A DNA stretch of 21,993 nt from Anaerocolumna jejuensis DSM 15929 (GTDB taxonomy: Bacteria > Bacillota > Clostridia > Lachnospirales > Lachnospiraceae), in assembly GCF_900142215.1 (NCBI RefSeq), contig NZ_FRAC01000052.1, forward strand, positions 1-21,993. The letters run 5' to 3'. The notes below the pieces were generated by a model that ran no database searches, was not told where the DNA came from, and saw only the letters and a program-made list of their open reading frames with translations. Each line of letters begins with the position of its first letter. Position 1 is the stretch's first letter. The position numbers and the translations under genes were made by a program. Positions 1 through 8,184 of this stretch are shown piece after piece.

Positions 1-190
1 TTACCCTTATTATTGGCTTACCCTTATTATATAAAGCATTAATTCTTAGTATCCTTATATGGTTTATATCAATATCTTTAATTATATCTCTTAAGCTAAC
101 AATACCTTCTTTCAAATATATATTATTGATATATACTTGAATAAATTTTTCATAAACTAATAATAATCCAGTTAATGGTATTTTACTCAT
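1..190 (-). CDS. Unrecognised protein, N-terminal fragment running off the left edge
   Basis: An open frame of 63 codons starts at ATG 190-188 and stays open to the first base of the window, so only the N-terminus is visible. An AAGGG ribosome-binding sequence lies six bases upstream of the ATG, which supports a real start. The protein begins MSKIPLTGLL and is rich in isoleucine, leucine and asparagine. A short hydrophobic stretch at residues 5-12 is followed by charged and aromatic residues, so it does not look like a clear signal peptide. I do not recognise a family. It points the same way as the two-component genes upstream but is separated from them by about 285 bp containing a hairpin, so it is probably a separate unit. 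AT content is higher than in the neighbouring genes. Confidence 0.45.
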   Translation of the reverse strand, partial: MSKIPLTGLLLVYEKFIQVYINNIYLKEGIVSLRDIIKDIDINHIRILRINALYNKGKPIIRV

Positions 191-336
191 GAGCAACCCT
201 TAAGTGTTAACTATGTTTTTACTTATTCAATCTTACCTAATTTTTCGTTCAGTACTTCCAAAAAAATAATTATCTTAATACTGAAATACACATTTGCAAT
301 TTCCGTTATATTTAAATACAATTCAAATATAACAGT

Positions 337-375
337 AAAGAGGCAGGATAACAATCCTGCCTCTTTGCATTTTTT
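337..375. terminator. Perfect 13-bp hairpin beyond the response regulator gene
   Basis: AAAGAGGCAGGAT (337-349) pairs perfectly with ATCCTGCCTCTTT (354-366) around the loop AACA. A run of six T follows on the plus strand (370-375), so the canonical orientation is plus. The flanking genes are on the minus strand, where only the TTT at the end of the stem and a loosely U-rich stretch follow. It probably ends the two-component operon or works in both directions. The rest of 191-475 shows only AT-rich sequence. Confidence 0.6.
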
Positions 376-475
376 ATCTATCAACATAGAAGAATTTAAT
401 TATTTTCTTATATTTATGTACTATCGCAGATAAGTTATTATAATTCAATAAAATTCAATCATAATTAGCATAAGC

Positions 476-1123
476 TTATAAAACTTCTACAATATTATTT
501 CTTATAGCATACACAGCTGCTTGAGTACGGTCTGATACGGAAATTTTTCTAAAAATATTGGACACATGATTTTTTACTGTTTTTTCGCTTATGGAAAGAT
601 TATAAGCAATTTCCTTGTTAAACAGACCTTCCGTAATTAATTTTAGAACTTCCATTTCCCTCTTGGTAAGAAGACTTTCACTTGATGTCATATCCTCTTT
701 ACCTTCTAACTTTTCGTTAAGCAGCGGAACCATATTAGGTTGAATAAAAGTCTCACCGCTGTATACAGCAAATATCGCTTTTCTTAATAAATCACTTTCA
801 GAATCCTTTAATACATAACCATTAACACCAATCTCAACAGCCTTCAGCAAATATTCGATTTCGTTATGTATTGTCAGTATCAATACCTTTGTGGTGGACT
901 TTATTTCCTTTAGTCTTTCCAATACTTTTAAACCACCCATTCTTGGCATATTGATGTCCAGTAGTAATACATCTGGCTTTGCTATCTCAATTTTCTCCAG
1001 ACACTCTATACCATCTCCTGCTTCACCTACTATTGCAATGTCCCCCTCTAATTCTAAGAGCTGTTTTAAACCCTCTCTTATCATACGGTGATCATCCGCA
1101 ATAACTACCCTTATACTATTCAT
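476..1123 (-). CDS. NarL/LuxR-family response regulator, DegU-like
   Basis: This is a 215-residue cytoplasmic DNA-binding response regulator. An N-terminal receiver domain (about residues 4-120) shows the acidic pair D10/D11, the phosphoacceptor D56 in LLLDINMP, T84 and the conserved K106. A linker leads to a LuxR-type helix-turn-helix (about 152-210) with LTKREMEVL and a recognition helix around SEKTVKNHV. The start ATG has GGAGG seven bases upstream, inside the end of the kinase gene, and the two frames overlap by 8 bp, so the pair is translationally coupled. Phosphorylation by the adjacent histidine kinase is expected to switch DNA binding. The kinase architecture makes DegU the closest familiar comparison, but the regulated genes cannot be read from the sequence. 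Family assignment is firm; the DegU comparison is inference. Confidence 0.93.
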   Translation of the reverse strand: MNSIRVVIADDHRMIREGLKQLLELEGDIAIVGEAGDGIECLEKIEIAKPDVLLLDINMPRMGGLKVLERLKEIKSTTKVLILTIHNEIEYLLKAVEIGVNGYVLKDSESDLLRKAIFAVYSGETFIQPNMVPLLNEKLEGKEDMTSSESLLTKREMEVLKLITEGLFNKEIAYNLSISEKTVKNHVSNIFRKISVSDRTQAAVYAIRNNIVEVL

Positions 1124-2213
1124 TACAGTCCCTCCTTGGAATCTTAACAGATATCTTGGTTCCTTCCTTTTCTTTTGATTCTATGCTGAAATCTCCTGAT
1201 AATATAGAAACCCTTTCTTTCATCATGGATAATCCATAACCTGAAAAAATATTTTCACTTGCTTTTTGCAAGGTTTCATCTTTAATTCCTACCCCATCAT
1301 CTTTAACCTGTACTCTAACAGATTTTTCTGAATAATATATATCAATCCATATTCCATTGGCTTTACCATGTTTTATAGCGTTATTTACTGATTCCTGTAT
1401 AATACGAAACAGAGTCAGATTGATTGCCGGCAATAATACTTTCTCTTTATTATGCAGCTTCAAGGTTACTTTAATATTATAATTATTTGTTACATCCCTT
1501 ATGTATTTTTCAATAGCAGGTATTAATCCCAAATCATCTAATGTCATGGGCCTTAAACCATAAATAATATTACGCATATCATTTATAGTTGTTTTTATCG
1601 TACCAACCATAGTCTGAAGCTCCAGCTTTGCACGAATCGGATCTATGTCAATTAAGCGGGTACATAACTCTGTCTTATGCATCATTGTTGTAAGATTCTG
1701 CACCGTAGAATCATGCAAATCTCTCGCGATTCTCTTTCTCTCGTTTTCCTGGGTCTCTATTATATTTAATCCTAATTCATAACTGATTTTATCCGTCTTT
1801 TTGCTGTCTTTACTAATATCTTTTTCCATATCATAAGTATCTTCACAAAGGTTTCCTTTTAAGGTATAAAAACAGTTCTTTATATTATCAAGATTATTCT
1901 TCCTTTTAATACACTCCAGGAACTTTTCTTCCTCTTCCTTTATTTCCTTTTCTACCTGTAATTTTTCACTCTTTAATTTTGAGGTTTTCAAATCTTTATC
2001 ATCCATATTTAATAAATAAACATCATCAGATACACTATCTACCAAGAAAGCAGAGATACTCTTTTGAATTAATTTCTTTTTTTCCTCTAAAAGTTTTAAA
2101 TTCAAGGTAATCTGATTCATTTCCTTTTGAACCATTTGTTCATTATCATCTACGTAGTATAAAGCATCTCTTAGCTGTTCCATAAACCCCATATTATCTT
2201 CCTGATAAATCAT
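1116..2213 (-). CDS. Cytoplasmic sensor histidine kinase, DegS-like (HisKA_3 type)
   Basis: This histidine kinase partners the downstream response regulator. Residues about 20-140 are charged and rich in Lys and Glu, with coiled-coil character and no hydrophobic segment, so no membrane span is evident and it should sense an internal signal, as DegS does. The HisKA_3 dimerisation/phosphoacceptor helix is at about 153-220, with the motif ERKRIARDLHDS and phosphoacceptor H167. The ATPase domain follows: N-box ESVNNAIKHG (274-283), G1 DDGVGI (305-310) and G2 GYGLSMMKER (325-334). The first ATG has GGAG about ten bases upstream. An internal ATG at codon 8 has AGGAAG six bases upstream and may be the true start. 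Family is certain; ligand and targets are unknown. Confidence 0.92.
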   Translation of the reverse strand: MIYQEDNMGFMEQLRDALYYVDDNEQMVQKEMNQITLNLKLLEEKKKLIQKSISAFLVDSVSDDVYLLNMDDKDLKTSKLKSEKLQVEKEIKEEEEKFLECIKRKNNLDNIKNCFYTLKGNLCEDTYDMEKDISKDSKKTDKISYELGLNIIETQENERKRIARDLHDSTVQNLTTMMHKTELCTRLIDIDPIRAKLELQTMVGTIKTTINDMRNIIYGLRPMTLDDLGLIPAIEKYIRDVTNNYNIKVTLKLHNKEKVLLPAINLTLFRIIQESVNNAIKHGKANGIWIDIYYSEKSVRVQVKDDGVGIKDETLQKASENIFSGYGLSMMKERVSILSGDFSIESKEKEGTKISVKIPRRDCNE

Positions 2214-2319
2214 ATTGATTATTCTCCTATATTATTTAATATTTTAGAATATCAGGCTAATGTAAATGTGTTTTTATTCATTAAATATATTTATACTGAT
2301 TTATTTCTAATAAACATAT

Positions 2320-2328
2320 TTTATACCA
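2320..2328 (-). promoter_or_regulatory. Candidate extended -10 promoter element for the kinase/regulator pair
   Basis: On the minus strand the AT-rich gap 2214-2406 contains TGGTATAAA, an extended -10 sequence (TG, one base, then a TATAAT-like hexamer), about 107 bp upstream of the kinase start. No good -35 hexamer is seen at the usual distance. A short tandem repeat of TATCATATTTT-like units lies at about 2372-2397 and could serve as an UP-like or curved element. I see no hairpin terminator in this gap. Confidence 0.3.
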
Positions 2329-2406
2329 TTTTTTTCAATATTTAAAGTACTTTTTTATTTTTTGACATAATTTTATCATATTTTTATCATATTTTTATGC
2401 ATTTAG

Positions 2407-2841
2407 TTAATGCTTACATTTTTTATAAAAATCTTCTTGGTTTATTTGGTATTTTGTCATATTAGGAAATATTTTGTCGTCAATTTTGCCAAATCCTACC
2501 TTTTCAAGTAAACTGCTTTTATTTACTTTTGTAAAAACATATACTTTTTCATACCCTGACTGAAATCCTGTATCTACAGTAAACCTCAAAAGGAACTCAC
2601 CATTTTGCTGATTTCGCTTTTTTTCGACTACTGCAAGATTTTCAATCAGACAATTATCCTGCTCTTCTTTTATCATAGCGGCACCAATTGGATTATCTTC
2701 TTTTAATCCTTCATATAAAATAATATATATATTAGAATCGTTATAAACAAAATCCGACTTATTTCTACCAAATACTGCTTCCCAAATTGAAAATATTTCA
2801 GAAAGACTTTTCTTATCCTTTACAATTTTAACCTGTACCAT
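2407..2841 (-). CDS. Small GNAT-like N-acetyltransferase
   Basis: With the preferred start at ATG 2841-2839 the protein has 144 residues. That ATG is preceded by GGAG six bases away. A longer frame begins at 2886, but its ATGs lack such a site. The region ENLAVVEKKRNQQNGEFLLRF has the placement of the acetyl-CoA-binding motif A of GNAT enzymes (a beta-strand, then the loop and helix), although the usual R/Q-x-x-G-x-G/A loop is degenerate. The following strand and helix, YEKVYVFTKVNKSSLLEKVGF, match the C-terminal GNAT motif in which a side chain leads to a GF turn. The substrate is unknown. The gene lies 108 bp after rsmG on the same strand and may be co-transcribed with it. The assignment rests on fold pattern only and the degenerate loop leaves catalytic activity uncertain. 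Confidence 0.6.
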   Translation of the reverse strand: MVQVKIVKDKKSLSEIFSIWEAVFGRNKSDFVYNDSNIYIILYEGLKEDNPIGAAMIKEEQDNCLIENLAVVEKKRNQQNGEFLLRFTVDTGFQSGYEKVYVFTKVNKSSLLEKVGFGKIDDKIFPNMTKYQINQEDFYKKCKH

Positions 2842-2949
2842 GTTAATCTCCATTCCTGTGGATTTTACACTCCAATCCCCATACATATCACAAGCTTGCC
2901 TGTGATACTGCTGAAAGAGAAAAATTATCCACCATCTTTTCCTTTTAAG

Positions 2950-3666
2950 TTATATTAGCGGTTCTTTTGCAGGTTTTCCAGCTGTTCTTGGATATTTATC
3001 AGGGGTCTTCCCAATCTTTTCAATTACAATAAGGGACCTTCCCATCATCTCATTTAATGAAAATTCGTTAAATTCTTTTATTTTTCCGCCAAGGGTCTTA
3101 ACTGGCTTTTGCGCAGCCTCCAGTTCCTCTCCCAGATTTATTCCCTTATAGGACACAAAAGTTCCCTTTACTTTTACAAAGGGCAGACAGTATTCTGCGA
3201 GAGTGGAAAGATTCGCCACTGCCCTGGATACACATAAATCATAGCTTTCACGATGGAAACTACTTCTTCCCAAATCTTCCGCTCTGCCATGAATTGCTTC
3301 TATACCTGACATTTCCAGTTCCGATATAACCTCATTTAAAAAGTTAACTCTTTTATTTAATGAATCCATTAATGTAATATCAAGATTTGGAAAAGCAATT
3401 TTTAGTGGAATGCCAGGAAAGCCGGCTCCTGTTCCCACATCTATGACCTTAAGGGCCTGATTTAAATTAAAAATCCTTATAATGCTCAGACTATCAATAA
3501 AATGCTTTGTAATTACCTCATCAAAATCTGTAATTGCCGTAAGGTTCATGACCTTATTTTTTTCTATCAACATCTCATAATATTGTATCAACTGTTCAGC
3601 TTGTCCGGATGTTAGTGTTATATTCTGCTTTTTGGCTTCTTCCAATAATTTTAATTTTTTATCCAT
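2950..3666 (-). CDS. rsmG: 16S rRNA (guanine-N7) methyltransferase RsmG (GidB)
   Basis: RsmG uses S-adenosylmethionine to methylate N7 of a guanine in the 530 loop of 16S rRNA (G527 in E. coli numbering). Loss in other bacteria gives low-level streptomycin resistance. The 238-residue length is normal. Visible landmarks are the helical N-terminus with NLTAITD (41-47), the SAM-binding loop DVGTGAGFPG (76-85), the acidic D101 at the end of the second strand, HGRAEDL (126-132) and SRAVANL (147-153). The ribosome site is weak (AGAGA close to the ATG, AGGAG further away). It follows mnmG after 157 bp, in the order mnmE-mnmG-rsmG typical of Firmicutes origins. The usual next neighbours (noc, soj, spo0J) do not follow here. 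Confidence 0.96.
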   Translation of the reverse strand: MDKKLKLLEEAKKQNITLTSGQAEQLIQYYEMLIEKNKVMNLTAITDFDEVITKHFIDSLSIIRIFNLNQALKVIDVGTGAGFPGIPLKIAFPNLDITLMDSLNKRVNFLNEVISELEMSGIEAIHGRAEDLGRSSFHRESYDLCVSRAVANLSTLAEYCLPFVKVKGTFVSYKGINLGEELEAAQKPVKTLGGKIKEFNEFSLNEMMGRSLIVIEKIGKTPDKYPRTAGKPAKEPLI

Positions 3667-3751
3667 ACTATTCTCTTACTTTCTCCTATTTCATATTTCA
3701 GAAAGACCTTAAAAATTGAACTCCATTCTAGCATGTGTCCAAAATTAATGG

Positions 3752-3782
3752 GGTGTGAAAGCTATTACCGTACTCTCACACC
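3752..3782 (-). terminator. Hairpin between mnmG and rsmG, weak terminator candidate
   Basis: GGTGTGA (3752-3758) and TCACACC (3776-3782) can pair around a 17-base loop in the 157-bp gap after mnmG. The minus-strand RNA continues without a clear U run, so termination would be weak at best. It may be an attenuating or processing hairpin that separates mnmG from rsmG. Confidence 0.3.
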
Positions 3783-3823
3783 TCACACATAACTTTATAT
3801 CAAATCAAATAACTTATTTCAAT

Positions 3824-5713
3824 TTATACAGTATCTTTTTTACGGAATTGTTCCAAATATACCAGCAAGACGGAGATATCTGCCGGTGACACACCCGATA
3901 TTCTGGATGCCTGCCCCACAGAAGCAGGCCTTAATTTCATAAGCTTTTGCCTGGCTTCTATTCTTAAGCTTTTTACCTGTTCATAATCTATATTATCAGG
4001 TATATTTTTATTTTCAAGTTTTTTAAACTGGTCTACATGCCTTAATTGTCTTTCAATATAACCTTCATATTTTATATTAATATTAACCTGCTCCCGGACA
4101 TCCTTTGGTAATGGCTTTCTTTCCAAATCAACCGGTTCCAGTAAATCGTAGTTTAACTCTGGTCTGCGGATTAACTCTCCCACAGTTGTACCGGTCTTTA
4201 AGCTTTGGCTGCCATTCTGAATCAAAAATTCCTGAACAAAGGAAGAGGCTCCGATTAGGGCCTGATTAACTCTCTTGGTTTCTCTCTCTATACTCTCTTC
4301 TTTTTGTAAAAGGTTACGGTACCTTTCTTCACCAATAAGCCCTATCTTATAACCTATTTTGGTCAAGCGGAGGTCTGCATTATCCTGCCTTAACAATAAT
4401 CGGTACTCTGCTCTTGATGTCATCATACGGTAAGGCTCATGTGTTTCCTTGGTAACCAAATCATCAATTAACACCCCAATATATGCCTGGGAACGATCCA
4501 GGATTAATGGGGATCTATCAAGCAGTTTCATTGCTGCATTAATACCTGCTACCAGTCCCTGGGCCGCTGCTTCCTCATAGCCTGAGCTGCCGTTAAATTG
4601 TCCGCCGCTAAATAAGCCTTCTACATTTTTAAATTCAAGGGATGCCTTTAATTGATTAGGGTTAATACAATCATATTCAATCGCATAAGCGTTTCGGACA
4701 ATTTTGGCATTTTCCAAGCCCGCTACGCTTCTATACATCTGGTATTGTACATCCTCCGGCAAGGAACTGGACATTCCACCTACATACATTTCATTGGTAT
4801 AGTTTCCTTCCGGTTCGATAAACACCTGATGCCTGTCCTTATCTGCAAATTTTACGACCTTATCTTCTATAGAAGGGCAGTACCTGGGGCCTGTTCCCTT
4901 TATATCACCGGAAAAAAGAGGAGAACGGTGGATATTATCTCTTATGATCTTATGTGTTGTTTCATTGGTATAAGTAAGCCAGCAGGATACCTGTTCCTTT
5001 TTAATATCCTCACTGTTATTTGTAAAGGAAAAGGGCACCAGTTCCTCATCTCCAAACTGCTCCTCCATCTTGCTGAAATCAATTGACCTCTTGTCAATTC
5101 TGGCTGGAGTACCTGTCTTGAAACGGTACATCTCAATACCTGAATTTTTCAGGGAGTCTGTAAGATAATTTGCCGCCTTTAGTCCGTTTGGTCCGGTATA
5201 GTTACTGATATCTCCGGTTATGCATTTTGCATTTAGATATGTTCCTGTACAAAGAATAACTGCCCTGCAGGGATAAACTGCACCGGAATATGTCCTTACT
5301 CCTGTTACTTTCTCCTGTTCTATGAGAATTTCAGTCACTTCTGCCTGCTTTAATGTTAAGTTATCCGTATTCTCCAGAACCCTTCTCATTTCTCTGCTGT
5401 AATCCTGCTTATCTGCCTGCGCCCTTAAGGAATGTACGGCCGGACCTCTTGATACATTAAGCATCTTGGACTGTATATAGGTTTTATCTATATTCTTGCC
5501 CATCTCCCCGCCAAGAGCATCTATTTCCTTTACCAAATGTCCCTTAGATGTTCCTCCTACATTTGGATTACAGGGCATCAGGGCTACACTGTCCATACTG
5601 ATTGTTACAATTAATGTATTCATCCCAAGTCTTGCACAGGCAAGGGCAGCCTCGCAGCCGGCATGTCCTGCCCCTACTACTATGACATCATAGCTTTCAT
5701 ATATATGTGACAT
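3824..5713 (-). CDS. mnmG: tRNA uridine-5-carboxymethylaminomethyl modification enzyme MnmG (GidA)
   Basis: MnmG is an FAD-dependent protein that, with MnmE, installs the (carboxymethyl)aminomethyl group on C5 of wobble U34 in certain tRNAs, using methylene-tetrahydrofolate and glycine or ammonium. The start at ATG 5713 gives 629 residues, the family norm, and has GGAGG seven bases upstream; the longer frame from 5746 has no such support. Visible: the Rossmann FAD loop GAGHAG (14-19), CNPNVGGTSKGH (48-59), GTGPRYCPSIEDK with the conserved Cys near 279, GGQFNGSSGYEEAAAQG in the middle, and the C-terminal MnmE/tRNA-contact signature ISGVSPADI. It begins 17 bp after the mnmE stop, so the two partners are made from one message. 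Confidence 0.97.
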   Translation of the reverse strand: MSHIYESYDVIVVGAGHAGCEAALACARLGMNTLIVTISMDSVALMPCNPNVGGTSKGHLVKEIDALGGEMGKNIDKTYIQSKMLNVSRGPAVHSLRAQADKQDYSREMRRVLENTDNLTLKQAEVTEILIEQEKVTGVRTYSGAVYPCRAVILCTGTYLNAKCITGDISNYTGPNGLKAANYLTDSLKNSGIEMYRFKTGTPARIDKRSIDFSKMEEQFGDEELVPFSFTNNSEDIKKEQVSCWLTYTNETTHKIIRDNIHRSPLFSGDIKGTGPRYCPSIEDKVVKFADKDRHQVFIEPEGNYTNEMYVGGMSSSLPEDVQYQMYRSVAGLENAKIVRNAYAIEYDCINPNQLKASLEFKNVEGLFSGGQFNGSSGYEEAAAQGLVAGINAAMKLLDRSPLILDRSQAYIGVLIDDLVTKETHEPYRMMTSRAEYRLLLRQDNADLRLTKIGYKIGLIGEERYRNLLQKEESIERETKRVNQALIGASSFVQEFLIQNGSQSLKTGTTVGELIRRPELNYDLLEPVDLERKPLPKDVREQVNINIKYEGYIERQLRHVDQFKKLENKNIPDNIDYEQVKSLRIEARQKLMKLRPASVGQASRISGVSPADISVLLVYLEQFRKKDTV

Positions 5714-5730
5714 AAACTTACCTCCAAATC

Positions 5731-7107
5731 TTACTTGCCCATACAAAATTCTTTGAAGATTGTATTTATTAAATCTTCATCCACTTGTTCACCTGTAATT
5801 CTTCCCAGGGCTTCATAAGAATTCATCATATCCACTGCATACAAATCCTCCGGCATATCATCTTCTATGGTCTGCTGCACCATACAAAGACTTTCCAGAC
5901 TCATTCGCAGTGCTTCTTCCTGTCTTAGGTTCGTAATATAAACTTCATCGTTATATTCTAACATACCTTTAAAATACATGCCCTTTAAATATTCTTCCAG
6001 CTCTTCCAGTCCTTCTCTTTCTTTTGCGGAAATTAACAGAACTTCCTTGCCAGTCCTTTCCCTCATTTCCTTTACTGTAACAGCTGGCTCCAAATCCGAT
6101 TTATTCAATAAAATAACGGCATTTCTATCCTGAATCATATTTATGATATCATCATCATTTTCATCCAATGGTGCTGATGCATCGACAACATAAAGTATCA
6201 AATCACTCTCTTCACTTACCAGGCGGGCTCTGTTAACACCCATACTTTCCACTATATCGCTTGTGCTTCTGATACCGGCCGTATCTACAATATTAAGACA
6301 CAGTTCTCCTATCATGAGAGTTTCCTCCAGCGTATCTCTGGTGGTACCCGGTATATCGGTAACAATTGCTCGTTCTGTGCCCATTAATGCATTTAAAAGA
6401 GAGGACTTGCCGGCATTGGGTTTACCCAGTATAACTGTTTTAACACCTTCTTTTATCAATCTTCCATTATTAACGGTATCCAATAGTTTCTGAATATCTT
6501 TTTTGTAAGTACCGATATTACCATATAAGACATTTTTAAAATCTCCTAAATCAATGTGCTCAGGATCATCAAGGCCTGCTTCCAGATAAGCCAGGTCATG
6601 GAGTATACTGCTACGTAATTCCTCAATCTTTTTATATACATTTCCCTTTAACTGATTCAAGGAATTCTTTAAGGCATAACTGTTCTTTGCATTGATAATA
6701 TCCGATACCGCTTCGGCCTGGGATAAATCAATTCTTCCATTTAAAAATGCCCTTTTTGTAAATTCCCCCGGTTCTGCAAGCCTTGCTCCGTTTTTAACTA
6801 CAGCTTCCAGAACCTTTTTCGTTACTACAATGCCGCCATGGCAATCTATCTCAACCACATCTTCCCTGGTATAAGTATTGGGAGCTTTCATTATTACAAC
6901 TAACACTTCATCAATAATAACTTCCTGGTCCTTTATATACCCATAGTGTACAGTATGGCTTTGCACAGAAGTTAACTTCTTGTCTCCTTTTTTTGTCTGA
7001 AATATTTTGTCTGCCACCATAATTGCATCCTGACCGCTAATACGAATGATGCTAATTCCATTATTATTAACAGCCGTAGCAATTGCTGCTATTGTATCCG
7101 TACTCAT
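5731..7107 (-). CDS. mnmE: tRNA modification GTPase MnmE (TrmE)
   Basis: MnmE is the GTPase partner of MnmG in wobble-uridine modification. From ATG 7107 the protein has 458 residues, the usual length, and starts MSTDTIAAIATA like its homologues. The frame stays open to an ATG at 7218, but that codon sits directly beside a candidate -10 box and is unlikely to be translated. An N-terminal folate-binding domain (1-120) is followed by a helical domain holding the G domain: G1 GKPNAGKS (228-235), G2 GTTRDT (254-259), G3 DTAG (275-278) and G4 NKSD (335-338). The C-terminus FCMGK carries the conserved cysteine C455; the familiar form is FCIGK, so Ile to Met here is a mild variant. The ribosome site (GGAT) is weak. 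Confidence 0.96.
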   Translation of the reverse strand: MSTDTIAAIATAVNNNGISIIRISGQDAIMVADKIFQTKKGDKKLTSVQSHTVHYGYIKDQEVIIDEVLVVIMKAPNTYTREDVVEIDCHGGIVVTKKVLEAVVKNGARLAEPGEFTKRAFLNGRIDLSQAEAVSDIINAKNSYALKNSLNQLKGNVYKKIEELRSSILHDLAYLEAGLDDPEHIDLGDFKNVLYGNIGTYKKDIQKLLDTVNNGRLIKEGVKTVILGKPNAGKSSLLNALMGTERAIVTDIPGTTRDTLEETLMIGELCLNIVDTAGIRSTSDIVESMGVNRARLVSEESDLILYVVDASAPLDENDDDIINMIQDRNAVILLNKSDLEPAVTVKEMRERTGKEVLLISAKEREGLEELEEYLKGMYFKGMLEYNDEVYITNLRQEEALRMSLESLCMVQQTIEDDMPEDLYAVDMMNSYEALGRITGEQVDEDLINTIFKEFCMGK

Positions 7108-7219
7108 TATCCATATCCGAATAAATCTGTTATTCTGCCTTTCTGTTAGAGTAAAAGAACTATATAGCTGAACTTTAGTTTTCTTCTCCAAGTGTAAAAA
7201 TGCTGGAGTATATGACATT

Positions 7220-7248
7220 TTTATACCAGGAGACGAAAAAGAACTTAA
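7220..7248 (-). promoter_or_regulatory. Candidate sigma-A promoter for mnmE-mnmG
   Basis: On the minus strand TTAAGT (7243-7248) and TATAAA (7220-7225) are separated by 17 bp. Initiation would fall about 105 bp upstream of the mnmE start at 7107, inside the open frame that precedes it. This favours the shorter mnmE. The -35 is a modest match. The rest of the 315-bp gap (7108-7422) holds the jag terminator and two related AAGC-rich repeats. Confidence 0.4.
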
Positions 7249-7301
7249 TTCTACTTATATATTCCGGCATCCTTTCTTCGTTATTTTCTTTTCTCTATTT
7301 T

Positions 7302-7350
7302 TTAAGCTTGATTCGTTAATTAAGCTTTTTTTCTAAGCATAATTCGTTTA
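7302..7350. repeat. Two degenerate direct repeats between jag and mnmE
   Basis: TTAAGCTTGATTCGTTA (7302-7318) recurs as CTAAGCATAATTCGTTTA (7333-7350), 31 bp downstream. The spacing is about three helical turns, which would suit two sites for one DNA-binding protein. It may equally be chance in AT-rich DNA. Confidence 0.35.
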
Positions 7351-7378
7351 ATCCCTCATAAGCCTAATCCCACTTCTC

Positions 7379-7421
7379 AAAAAAGGCGTATCAAAGCAAT
7401 TACCTTTAATACGCCCTTTTT
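7379..7421 (-). terminator. Intrinsic terminator of the rpmH-jag operon
   Basis: GGCGTAT plus AAAG pairs with CTTT plus ATACGCC across a short loop, flanked by A runs on one side and T runs on the other. On the minus strand the hairpin begins immediately after the jag stop codon (7425-7423) and is followed by a run of U. The A/T symmetry could also let it stop transcription from the other side. Confidence 0.85.
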
Positions 7422-7422
7422 C

Positions 7423-8184
7423 TTATTCTAATTCACTTGTTTTAATTACATCTTCTTTTTGTTTATGAGTGTATCCGCTGTATTCTTTTTTAGGCTTATT
7501 ACCGTACTGCGGTTTATATTGATTTCCGTGGTTATTATATTTGTAATCCTTTGTCTGAGCACTTTTCTTTAAGGTCACTACCACTCTTCTAAAAGGTTCT
7601 TCGCCTTCACTGTGAGTTTCCACAAACTTATCATTTTGCAGAACGGAATGTATGATTCTTCTCTCATAAGGATTCATAGGCTCCAAGGCTACCGGCTTCT
7701 TTGTCCTCTTTACTTTAAATGCAATATTCTTGCCGAGGTTTTCCAAGGTTTCTTTTCTTCTCTGCCTGTAGTTTTCTGTGTCAAGTTTAATCTTTATATA
7801 TTTTTCGCTGTCCTTGTTCAATACCAGGCTAACTAAATATTGAAGGGAATCCAATGTCTGTCCTCTTTTACCAATCAGCACACCCATGTCTTCGCCTAAT
7901 ACATTAATATCCATGGAGGACTCTTCTTCGTCATAGTTAATATCAACAGTAGCCTCAATATTCATAGCCTTAAATACTTTGCTTAAAAAATCCTTCGCTG
8001 CATAATCAACACCCTGTTTCATTCTGGCCCTGATTTTTGCAGGTTTATTGAATAGGCCTAAAAATCCGCTGCTTTCTTTTTCGATTACCTCGTACTCAAT
8101 ACGGTCACTTGTCGTCTGTAATTTGATAAGTGCTTCTGTTATCGCTTCGTCTACAGTTTTTGCGGTAATTTCCAACCAATCCAT
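7423..8184 (-). CDS. jag: RNA-binding protein Jag (KhpB), Jag_N-KH-R3H
   Basis: This 253-residue cytoplasmic RNA-binding protein belongs to the Jag/KhpB/EloR family, linked to cell elongation and often encoded beside yidC. The Jag_N domain (1-50) contains EKESSGFLGLF, the KH domain (about 60-135) has the GKRG loop (105-108), and the R3H domain (about 136-205) has R175 and H179 in ERRIIHSVL. A polar tail from about 210, rich in Lys, Asn, Gln and Tyr, resembles a disordered RNA-contact segment. The ATG directly abuts the yidC stop with no intervening base, and its GGGGG ribosome site lies inside yidC, so translation is coupled. A terminator follows immediately. Confidence 0.94.
   Translation of the reverse strand: MDWLEITAKTVDEAITEALIKLQTTSDRIEYEVIEKESSGFLGLFNKPAKIRARMKQGVDYAAKDFLSKVFKAMNIEATVDINYDEEESSMDINVLGEDMGVLIGKRGQTLDSLQYLVSLVLNKDSEKYIKIKLDTENYRQRRKETLENLGKNIAFKVKRTKKPVALEPMNPYERRIIHSVLQNDKFVETHSEGEEPFRRVVVTLKKSAQTKDYKYNNHGNQYKPQYGNKPKKEYSGYTHKQKEDVIKTSELE

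Noticed and set aside
1..30. Tandem TTACCCTTATTAT as the end of a CRISPR array
   Set aside because: There are only two 13-bp copies with 4 bp between them, which does not fit repeat and spacer lengths.
2925..2933. Single DnaA-box-like TTATCCACC between the GNAT gene and rsmG
   Set aside because: One mismatch, isolated, no partner site; expected by chance in AT-rich DNA.
3246..3260. parS-like TTTCACG...GAAAC in rsmG
   Set aside because: It has two extra bases between the half sites compared with TGTTTCACGTGAAACA and lies in conserved coding sequence.
7108..7218. N-terminal extension of mnmE as a leader peptide
   Set aside because: The upstream ATG touches the candidate -10 box, has no ribosome site, and the extension is unlike MnmE homologues.
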